Source: an uncultured Bacteroidales bacterium (GTDB taxonomy: Bacteria > Bacteroidota > Bacteroidia > Bacteroidales > Paludibacteraceae). Taken from it: 6,660 bases of DNA. The translations under genes were made by a program, and so were the position numbers. Shown here one piece after another: positions 1 through 4,854 of the stretch; within the stretch, counting starts at the first letter, position 1, and the number at the start of each line of letters is the position of its first letter. The notes below the pieces were generated by a model. It was not told the DNA's origin. It made no database searches and saw only the letters and a program-made list of their open reading frames with translations. The stretch lies in the NCBI GenBank assembly GCA_900321775.1, contig ONXE01000116.1:1-6660 (forward strand). Direction: 5' to 3'.

Positions 1-1114
1 GCTTTGGATGCCGTTTTCGGCGGAGCGTGTGGCTAATCCGACCAGCGAAGGTCCGAGTGTGCCGCCCATGTCTCCGGCCAGGGCAAGAAGGGCAAACAAG
101 GCTGTTCCGGCTCCGGGCATACGTGCGGAGGTGAGGCTGATGGAGCCCGGCCACATGATGCCAACGGCCAGTCCACTAATCATACAGCCGGCCAGACCGA
201 TGGCGGGGTGATGTGAGAGTGAGGCCAGCAGGTAGGCTGCAAAGCAGAGGATGCCGGCTCCAGTCATGTAGGCGGCGAGGTCCAGGTTCTGACCTTTCTT
301 GCCATACCACAATCGTCCAAGACCCATGCAGAAAGCAAATCCGCAGGGTCCGGCCAGGTCACCAATTGCTTTGTCCACGCCAAGCGATGCTTCGGCAAAG
401 GCGGAGGTCCATTGCGCCATGGAACTCTCGGAAGCGCCGGCTGCGATCATGAGGATAAGGAAGAGCCAGAACCGACTGTTGCGTAGCAGTTCGACCATGC
501 TCATACCCTCGGCATCCGGCACAATAGGGTCGATGGGGCAGGTGGCGAAATTGAAAATATTATATAGCGGGATGAGTGCCCACAGGCAGGCCAGAATACG
601 CCAATTGGTGAGTCCGAAGAAGTAGAAGAACAGAGTAGAACCCAGGATGACGCCTACGGCACCCCAGCAGTAGAACGCAGTAGAACGAATGGAGCAGACT
701 CATCATTCCCTCTTTGTTCGGGAACGGACAGGCCTCAATTATTGGGCTGCAGAGCACCTCAATCAGTCCGCTTCCGACGGCGTAGATGGCTACGCATAGG
801 AGGATGCCAACGAGTGGAGTGGGGAAGAGTTGTGGCAGAAAAGCCAGTCCGACCAAACCCAGCGCCGAGGTTATCTCCGACAGGATAATACTGCGGCGAT
901 AGTCGAGGTTCTTGAACTTCGCGCAGAGCAGGTCGGTGACGAGTTGTACGATGTAGAAGACGGCAGGGATGAGCGCCAATGTGGCGATGGGAATCCGATA
1001 CTCGCGGTGGAAAGCCATGAAGAGTAGCGGTGTGAAATTGGCCACGATGGCTTGTGTGATAAAGCCGAGGTAGCAGGCAATTTTTGTTTTTGAGTAGTTG
1101 TTGCTGACAGTCAT
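1..1114 (-). pseudogene. MFS transporter, frameshifted by a 10-bp duplication and cut by the window edge
   Basis: This is a major facilitator superfamily permease of the inner membrane; the substrate cannot be read from sequence. Translation from the ATG at 1114 gives hydrophobic helices typical of MFS and runs in frame to HSFYC (residues 142-146, about position 677). Frame one then goes out of register and stops at 560 after 38 unrelated residues. The frame beyond the duplication at 667-687 is open without a stop from 666 to position 1 and restores the family pattern: WGAVGVILGSTLFFYFF, a GRLWYG cytoplasmic-loop motif (MFS motif A-like) and GDMGGTLGPSLVGL. Removing one 10-bp copy gives LLHSFYCWGAVG, a conserved-looking segment resembling the FHS/FucP-type sugar permeases. 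About 368 residues are visible and the C-terminus lies outside the window. It has its own promoter at 1150-1180. MFS assignment is secure; a sugar substrate is only a guess. Whether the break is real, phase-variable or an assembly error is open. Confidence 0.85.
667..687. repeat. Perfect 10-bp tandem duplication inside the MFS gene
   Basis: The plus strand reads gcagtagaac twice in direct succession (667-676 and 677-686), and the next base (687, g) also matches. On the coding strand this is gttctactgc twice. Ten bases are not a multiple of three, so the second copy shifts the reading frame. Deleting either copy restores an open frame on both sides. This is the footprint expected of slipped-strand replication. 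Confidence 0.95.
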
Positions 1115-1149
1115 TGTATGAATCGTTTCGTTCCGATTTTATTAGACTG

Positions 1150-1180
1150 CAAAGGTACTGCTTTTTTTTTACATGTGCAA
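1150..1180 (-). promoter_or_regulatory. Bacteroidetes-type promoter of the MFS gene
   Basis: On the minus strand, TTG (1180-1178) is followed by exactly 20 bases and TACCTTTG (1157-1150). This fits the Bacteroides consensus TTG-N19-21-TAnnTTTG. The spacer is A-rich and ends in gcag, as in two other promoters of this window. Transcription should start near 1143, leaving a leader of about 28 nt before the ATG at 1114. Confidence 0.85.
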
Positions 1181-1190
1181 GGATTTGGTC

Positions 1191-1210
1191 AAAAAAAACG
1201 CAAAAAGTGC
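1191..1210 (-). terminator. Weak terminator candidate after the kinase operon
   Basis: Reading the minus strand, gcactttttgc can form a 3-bp stem and is followed by g and eight T residues (1198-1191). It lies about 75 bp past the kinase stop and just upstream of the MFS promoter. The stem is very short, so the call rests mainly on the T tract and the position; read-through into the MFS gene is possible. Confidence 0.25.
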
Positions 1211-1283
1211 TTACTCTTCACAGTCTTGACACCTCCCAACTAATAAACGGTGGGCATATTACAATTGACAATTCTCCAACGTA

Positions 1284-2381
1284 CTATTTCTTCCGCAATC
1301 TCCTGCACTCTTCTTCCCATTGCGCCAGGCCTTCCGGTATGACGTTTCCCTCTCTTTCTGCCGCCGATAAACTTGGAAGAGTGTCGATTTTGTCGTAAAT
1401 ATCTCTGGTCATCTTGCTATATAGTGCTCCCCATGTGTTCATGAATGTGGAGTGTTGGACAGATCCAATCGGGTAGCGAGTGCTTAATTGTTCATATTTC
1501 CCCATAGGATTGTAGCATGAACTGAAATGTATGCTGGCCGTTTCTTTATAATACCAGTAGCCCGCTTCCAGACTATCCACAAAAGGCTGATAGAAATCTG
1601 TAATTACCTGCTCAATCTCGTTGGCATCCACCCCGGCTTCCTCTTCATGCGCAATCCCCAGATATATGGCCACACCAACGGCCAAACTCAATAGCACATA
1701 TGGAATTGCACGAACAAAAAACTTCTTTCTGCGAAGTGATTGCTTTATGGCTGCAATGTTGGGATAGTTCCCTATTCTGCATCGGCAAGCTATGAGTGTA
1801 TGCCGGTGTGGGAGTAGTTTTGGCATCAATTTACCAATAGCTCGAATATCAGCCCGTACATCGTTTTTGACGAATGACCTTGCGTCATCAGTTTCCGATA
1901 AACCGAAATCTATCAATTTGACGTTTGCTCCGTTCCTGGTTATCATTATGTTGTCCGCCTTCAGGTCATGGTGTACCAATTGCAGACTGTGAATGTATTC
2001 CAGCGCCTCCAGCAGTTGTTCCATGACGCGCTTGCGAGCACTAATTGCAGGCTTTGTTTTCAACCACTCACTAAGCGTCATCCCGTCTATGTACTCTTGA
2101 ACGATGCACCTCCCGAGTCCCGGCACCTCCTCCAGAGAGTAAGTGGCTGCTATATTTGGGTGTACCAATTGTACGCCTAACATGAACTCTTTCTCTTGAT
2201 GCAGGCGGTATTCCGTCAACTTTGCGTCCTGTTCAGGTAGCGCTTTCAGCACAAACCTTCGCCCATAACGAGTGGCAGTATATACCCGAGTATGGGTGTG
2301 TTGTTTTTGCAGGCTTATGTCGCTCCAGCTTGCTGAAAACTGTTCTGGGCTTGTAAAAGCGGAAGAAGAACTCTCTGTCAT
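1284..2381 (-). CDS. Membrane-anchored atypical Ser/Thr protein kinase-like protein
   Basis: This is a 365-residue protein with a kinase fold, one membrane helix and an extracytoplasmic domain. FVLKAL carries the ATP-binding lysine (K46), KEF (E65) the probable helix-C glutamate, HHDLKADN the catalytic loop (D139, N143) and DFG the metal-binding site (158-160). Three features are unusual. The glycine loop (about 25-36) lacks glycines, HRD is HHD, and only 13 residues separate DFG from DVRADIRAIG (174-183), which resembles the helix-F motif, so the GT..Y.APE activation/P+1 segment is absent. The C-lobe is short. Residues 222-243 form a transmembrane helix, and 244-365 contain no domain I recognise. 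Catalytic residues are kept, so ATP binding and perhaps catalysis are plausible; a scaffold role cannot be excluded. The ATG overlaps the stop of the upstream gene as ATGA, so translation is probably coupled and the start is firm. Confidence 0.85.
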   Translation of the reverse strand: MTESSSSAFTSPEQFSASWSDISLQKQHTHTRVYTATRYGRRFVLKALPEQDAKLTEYRLHQEKEFMLGVQLVHPNIAATYSLEEVPGLGRCIVQEYIDGMTLSEWLKTKPAISARKRVMEQLLEALEYIHSLQLVHHDLKADNIMITRNGANVKLIDFGLSETDDARSFVKNDVRADIRAIGKLMPKLLPHRHTLIACRCRIGNYPNIAAIKQSLRRKKFFVRAIPYVLLSLAVGVAIYLGIAHEEEAGVDANEIEQVITDFYQPFVDSLEAGYWYYKETASIHFSSCYNPMGKYEQLSTRYPIGSVQHSTFMNTWGALYSKMTRDIYDKIDTLPSLSAAEREGNVIPEGLAQWEEECRRLRKK

Positions 2382-2959
2382 AGTTGGTCTTTTATGATGT
2401 CTATTGTTTGTATTCCGTGTTTAGACCTCGCTACATACGAGGTCGCAGGCTCTTCACCTCTTACCAGGTTGTCCAAATACATGGGTTGCCCGATTAGAAA
2501 ACATGCAGCCTTAAAGCGGTCACCTGCTTGCAACTTGCTGTGTTCGCTTGCCAGTACAACGAATGTCGAGTTTCCTTCGTACTGAAAAGTACATCTTCTG
2601 TTTGGCAACCATGTCACTTCTATCTTGTCACCTTCTGATAAGTCATCACACCTGATTCCTTCGCCTACAAAACCGGCACTCTCTGTTCCGTCTCGTTCTG
2701 TCAGCACTTGCAGATACTCTTCCCAGTCTGCGTAACCCAGAAACTTGGCCAGCAGGCACAGTGTAGTGCGCCTGGTGGTGTCCGCTCCCTCTATGTAACC
2801 CCATAGTCGCTTCAGTGTGGTGGGAGAGATGTTCTCGTGCAGACGTTCCCATACTACACCTGTCAAGTACTCAAAATCGTAAGGCGTACGAATCTTTCGC
2901 TGGACATTTTTCTCAATATCCAGCCTCAGTGATGCTATTTCCGGTGATCTTTTGTTCAT
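2378..2959 (-). CDS. Probable DNA-binding/sensor protein with SPTTLKRLWGY domain, partner of the kinase
   Basis: This 193-residue protein has no signal peptide or membrane helix and should be cytoplasmic. Residues 1-85 form an all-helical N-terminal region with TPYDFEYL, SPTTLKRLWGYIEG (45-58), TLCLLAKFLGY (66-76) and ADWEEYL. From memory, this pattern recurs in many Bacteroidetes proteins, and the TLKRLWGY part looks like a helix-turn-helix recognition segment. Residues 100-190 are beta-rich (GDKIEVTWLPNRRCTF, then GQPMYLDNLV and SYVARSKHGI), a small barrel-like domain that could bind a ligand or partner. The reading frame continues upstream to an ATG at 3010, but the promoter at 2980-3010 overlaps that extension, so the ATG at 2959, about 14 nt after the predicted transcript start, is chosen. 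Its stop overlaps the kinase start by four bases, implying a joint function. DNA binding is inferred, not shown. Confidence 0.8.
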   Translation of the reverse strand: MNKRSPEIASLRLDIEKNVQRKIRTPYDFEYLTGVVWERLHENISPTTLKRLWGYIEGADTTRRTTLCLLAKFLGYADWEEYLQVLTERDGTESAGFVGEGIRCDDLSEGDKIEVTWLPNRRCTFQYEGNSTFVVLASEHSKLQAGDRFKAACFLIGQPMYLDNLVRGEEPATSYVARSKHGIQTIDIIKDQL

Positions 2960-2979
2960 ATTTGTGAGATAAATTGGTG

Positions 2980-3010
2980 CAAAATTACTGCTTTTTTGGC
3001 AAATATGCAA
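2980..3010 (-). promoter_or_regulatory. Promoter of the regulator-kinase operon
   Basis: On the minus strand, TTG (3010-3008) is followed by 20 bases and TAATTTTG (2987-2980), which fits the Bacteroidetes consensus. The predicted start near 2973 excludes the longer upstream ATG for the regulator. The spacer ends in aaaaaagcag, matching the lipoprotein operon promoter almost base for base. Confidence 0.85.
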
Positions 3011-3029
3011 AAAAATTGTGATTATTCTT

Positions 3030-3047
3030 CCTTAAAAGCCTTAAAAA
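3030..3047. repeat. Short 9-bp direct repeat between divergent promoters
   Basis: ccttaaaag (3030-3038) is followed directly by ccttaaaaa (3039-3047). It sits in the 38-bp spacer between the -33 elements of the regulator-kinase promoter (minus) and the ncRNA promoter (plus). It could be an operator half-site pair or simply AT-rich sequence. Confidence 0.4.
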
Positions 3048-3048
3048 T

Positions 3049-3079
3049 TTGCATATATTAAAAAAATGTATTAACTTTG
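3049..3079 (+). promoter_or_regulatory. Promoter of the structured non-coding RNA
   Basis: TTG (3049-3051), 20 bases, then TAACTTTG (3072-3079) fits the Bacteroidetes consensus. No coding sequence follows closely. Instead, a foldable region ending in an intrinsic terminator begins about seven bases downstream, which marks this as an RNA gene promoter. Confidence 0.85.
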
Positions 3080-3085
3080 CGCTCA

Positions 3086-3253
3086 GAAAATATTGTTTGC
3101 TTGTTCATGGCATGCCGTAAACCTGAGAATTTTACTGCACATGTAAAGAGAACAAGGCAAACGTCCTCGCTATTGGCGTGGGCGTTAGTCGTTCTTCTTT
3201 ACGGGTGATCTCAGGACCCACGGCATGGAACGGAAAACGTCCATGCTTTTTTT
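3086..3253 (+). ncRNA. Structured non-coding RNA, candidate 6S RNA (Bacteroidales-1-like)
   Basis: A transcript of about 168 nt is bounded by a promoter and a terminator, with no ORF. Nested helices are visible: CATGCCGT (3111-3118) with ACGGCATG (3220-3227); CCTGAGA (3122-3128) with TCTCAGG (3209-3215); then an asymmetric open region (3129-3142 against about 3203-3208); GTAAAGAGAAC (3143-3153) with GTTCTTCTTTAC (3191-3202, one bulge); and AACGTCC (3160-3166) with GGGCGTT (3180-3186, one G-U pair). One long rod with a central bubble is the 6S RNA plan, the promoter mimic that binds housekeeping RNA polymerase. The Bacteroidales-1 motif is also described as a promoter- and terminator-bounded ncRNA not acting as a leader. 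The existence of an RNA gene is well supported. The 6S identity is inferred from shape and size, because I cannot match it to a covariance model. Confidence 0.7.
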
Positions 3254-3279
3254 GTGTAAGGAGAGGCTAACGCCCACGC
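3176..3279 (+). repeat. Inverted repeat linking the ncRNA apex to sequence past its terminator
   Basis: GCGTGGGCGTTAG (3176-3188) and CTAACGCCCACGC (3267-3279) are perfectly complementary over 13 bases. With G-U pairs the match extends to 3175-3190 against 3265-3280. The second arm is followed at once by a T-rich stretch (3280-3293), so the pair has the form of a long-range backup terminator. The arms flank the ncRNA terminator. Confidence 0.85.
3224..3253 (+). terminator. Intrinsic terminator of the ncRNA
   Basis: CATGGA (3224-3229) pairs with TCCATG (3240-3245). After a bulged A, two more G-C pairs close a gaaaa loop, and the hairpin is followed by c and seven T residues (3247-3253). Its 5' arm shares CATG with the 3' strand of the RNA's closing stem, so terminator and closing stem compete during folding. 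Confidence 0.8.
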
Positions 3280-3330
3280 TTTTACTTCTTTTTATCACAC
3301 AAAACCCAAGCCAAACGTTTCCCCGAAATC

Positions 3331-3350
3331 AAAAAGGACCAAAAAGGACC
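3331..3350 (+). repeat. 10-bp tandem repeat touching the -33 element
   Basis: aaaaaggacc occurs twice in succession (3331-3340, 3341-3350), ending one base before the TTG of the lipoprotein operon promoter. A 10-bp period puts both copies on the same helical face. It could be an activator site or a chance duplication. Confidence 0.9.
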
Positions 3351-3381
3351 TTGCATATTCCACAAAAAAGCAGTACCTTTG
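3351..3381 (+). promoter_or_regulatory. Promoter of the small ORF-lipoprotein-DUF456 operon
   Basis: TTG (3351-3353), 20 bases, then TACCTTTG (3374-3381) is a perfect Bacteroidetes-type promoter. The predicted start is near 3388. That leaves about 145 nt before the lipoprotein ATG, and the small ORF at 3395 occupies most of it. Confidence 0.85.
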
Positions 3382-3394
3382 CAGCCAAATTCAT

Positions 3395-3499
3395 ATGAAC
3401 GAGCAAAAACTTACTTGTGAAACACCAATGTGGGGCGTCATCGCTGAATCCAAGAATGACAATCCCGAAGCAAACCGGAGGAAGCCGAAAATCCGATAA
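3395..3499 (+). CDS. Small ORF in the leader of the lipoprotein operon (34 aa)
   Basis: An ATG about seven bases after the predicted transcript start opens a 34-codon frame ending in TAA 33 bp before the lipoprotein gene. The product begins MNEQKLTCETPMWGVIAESK and ends in a basic NRRKPKIR segment. It has no signal peptide or membrane helix and one cysteine (residue 8). The frame fills most of the leader, which favours a translated small protein or an upstream ORF that tunes lipoprotein translation. I recognise no family. The very short 5' leader and lack of a visible ribosome binding site leave chance as an alternative. Confidence 0.4.
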   Translation: MNEQKLTCETPMWGVIAESKNDNPEANRRKPKIR

Positions 3500-3532
3500 A
3501 GAGTAGGCGGTGATTAGTGTAATCAAACTATT

Positions 3533-4165
3533 ATGAAAAAACTAATGCTTTTTATCGCGTGTGCATTTATATTATGTGCGTGCGGCGGCTCTTCTACCAA
3601 ACCAACTGAAGAGTCTAAAACACTACCGGCTTCCAGCCTGATCTTAAAAGGTAAGCATGCAAAATTATTTAAGTTGTCCGGAGATACATACAAGGTTAAT
3701 CTGGTACAAGTAGACGATGATTGGCAGGTTCGTGTTAAAATGGAAATCGCCACCAACACGCCATTCGAGAAAATTAAAAATAGCAAGAACTTCGACCGCG
3801 AGTTGTATGGCCCTTATGGTCAATTATTAAACAGCAGTGATGTCGAATTGGAATCATTGGAAATGAGCGATAGCGATTGGGAAACACTGCTTCAGGAGGA
3901 CGAAGAATCCGAATTGGTTACCAGCGGCAGTACATGGAGATACAGGCACCTGGATTACCAAACTGCCAAAGAGATCTTCGACAATACAGTTGCTGTGGAA
4001 ATTTCGGGTTTGGAATTGAAACCTATGAAAGAGGAAACCCTCATAAAGTCAGCAACTAAATCGCTATTCGATGATGAGGATCTCGATGATCTGAAAGATG
4101 CGGCAGAAAGTGCTTCTAAAATATTAGAGGCGGAGAAAAGCATGCTTGAAGCTTTGGGTTTATAA
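3533..4165 (+). CDS. Putative lipoprotein of unknown function
   Basis: This 210-residue protein starts MKKLMLFIACAFILCAC. It has a basic start, a hydrophobic core and a lipobox LCAC with the lipidated cysteine at C17, so it should be processed by signal peptidase II and anchored in the envelope. The residues after the cysteine (GGSSTKPTEESK) are not the acidic cluster that usually sends Bacteroides lipoproteins to the surface, so a periplasm-facing location is slightly favoured. The mature part is a predicted beta-rich domain (about 35-120: LILKGKHAKLFKL, YKVNLVQVDDDWQVRVKMEI), then an acidic region and a helical C-terminus (about 179-210). I recognise no family. It starts 33 bp after the small ORF and ends 32 bp before the DUF456 gene with no terminator between, so it is probably co-transcribed with both. 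Confidence 0.85.
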   Translation: MKKLMLFIACAFILCACGGSSTKPTEESKTLPASSLILKGKHAKLFKLSGDTYKVNLVQVDDDWQVRVKMEIATNTPFEKIKNSKNFDRELYGPYGQLLNSSDVELESLEMSDSDWETLLQEDEESELVTSGSTWRYRHLDYQTAKEIFDNTVAVEISGLELKPMKEETLIKSATKSLFDDEDLDDLKDAAESASKILEAEKSMLEALGL

Positions 4166-4197
4166 ATGCTATTGTTTAATTAAATGTTTTATTCATT

Positions 4198-4716
4198 ATG
4201 ATGGAAATTTTATGGTGGGTATTAATAGCCCTTTGTTTAGTTTACGGTTTTCTTGGCTGTTTCATCAACAAAGTTCCGGGACCTATTGGCGTGGTAATAG
4301 CAACGCTTATTGCCATTCTCGGGTTGGATATGCCTATTGAATGGAGCACCTTTGCCATTATTACCGCAATGGCCATTGTTAGTATTGTTGCTTCCAAATG
4401 GCTTGTAAAACTGGTGAAGAAACTTCAGGAGTATAGCAAAAAAGCCACTTGGGGGACTACAATCGGTTCCATTATTGGATTATTGTTATTATTCGCTGCT
4501 TCACAAGGAGGTTCAGATGTAATGACGGTTGTCATGTTTATTGTTGGTTTTGTTTTTATTCCGTTTGTTTTGGCGTTTCTTTTGGAACTTACCAATAAAA
4601 ACGGGGCTAAAATGGCATTAAAATCTGCGGCTTCTGCAACATGTGCCTATTTAGCTGACACCTTCCTCAAATTGGTTGTATTTGTCTATGCTCTTAATGT
4701 GATTTTCCGAAGTTAA
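4198..4716 (+). CDS. DUF456 family integral membrane protein
   Basis: This 172-residue, very hydrophobic protein has about six predicted inner-membrane helices (near residues 3-23, 27-43, 51-70, 84-102, 108-130 and 143-168). The order of landmarks agrees with DUF456: a short first helix ending in a VPGPIG turn (26-31), a basic cytoplasmic loop (67-82) leading into ATWGTTIGSIIG (83-94), and a C-terminal half with LLELTNKNGAKMALKSAAS then a final helix with a K. The family has no established biochemical role. Two ATG codons are adjacent (4198 and 4201); either may start translation. It follows the lipoprotein by 32 bp in the same direction and is followed by a strong hairpin at 4757-4787, making it the last gene of the operon. 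Confidence 0.85.
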   Translation: MMEILWWVLIALCLVYGFLGCFINKVPGPIGVVIATLIAILGLDMPIEWSTFAIITAMAIVSIVASKWLVKLVKKLQEYSKKATWGTTIGSIIGLLLLFAASQGGSDVMTVVMFIVGFVFIPFVLAFLLELTNKNGAKMALKSAASATCAYLADTFLKLVVFVYALNVIFRS

Positions 4717-4756
4717 GGTGTCCCTCCCTTAGTGTACAATATACCAACGAACAGTC

Positions 4757-4787
4757 AGGGCTGTAACCATGTTGTAGTTACAGCCCT
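4757..4787. terminator. Hairpin between convergent genes, likely bidirectional terminator
   Basis: AGGGCTGTAAC (4757-4767) pairs perfectly with GTTACAGCCCT (4777-4787) around a 9-base loop, and CAG/CTG (4752-4754, 4790-4792) can extend it across a small internal loop. It lies 40 bp past the DUF456 stop and about 70 bp past the stop of the convergent surface-protein gene. Neither side has a clear T tract, so its efficiency is uncertain. Confidence 0.65.
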
Positions 4788-4854
4788 TGCTGTATGCACG
4801 CTCTCGTTCCAATAATAATCAGAAACGTACCAAAAAACGGACAAAGCTAATATT

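Noticed and set aside
560..666. 38-residue tail of the first MFS frame (after HSFYC)
   Set aside because: It is out-of-frame sequence created by the 10-bp duplication; the other frame carries the transporter sequence.
1220..1280. Hairpin candidates (CCCACC with GTTGGG; AATTG with CAATT) after the kinase stop
   Set aside because: The stems are short or mismatched and are not followed by a T tract, so a terminator call is not supported there.
1114..1398. 94-codon plus-strand ORF spanning the kinase-MFS intergenic region
   Set aside because: It runs antisense through the MFS promoter and the end of the kinase gene and shows no protein-like features.
2960..3010. N-terminal extension of the regulator to the ATG at 3010 (17 extra residues)
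   Set aside because: A complete promoter (2980-3010) overlaps this stretch, so a transcript would start downstream of that ATG; the extension is also unlike the rest of the domain.
3329..3786. Minus-strand ORFs opposite the lipoprotein operon leader and start
   Set aside because: They lie antisense to a promoter, small ORF and signal peptide, and have no promoter of their own.
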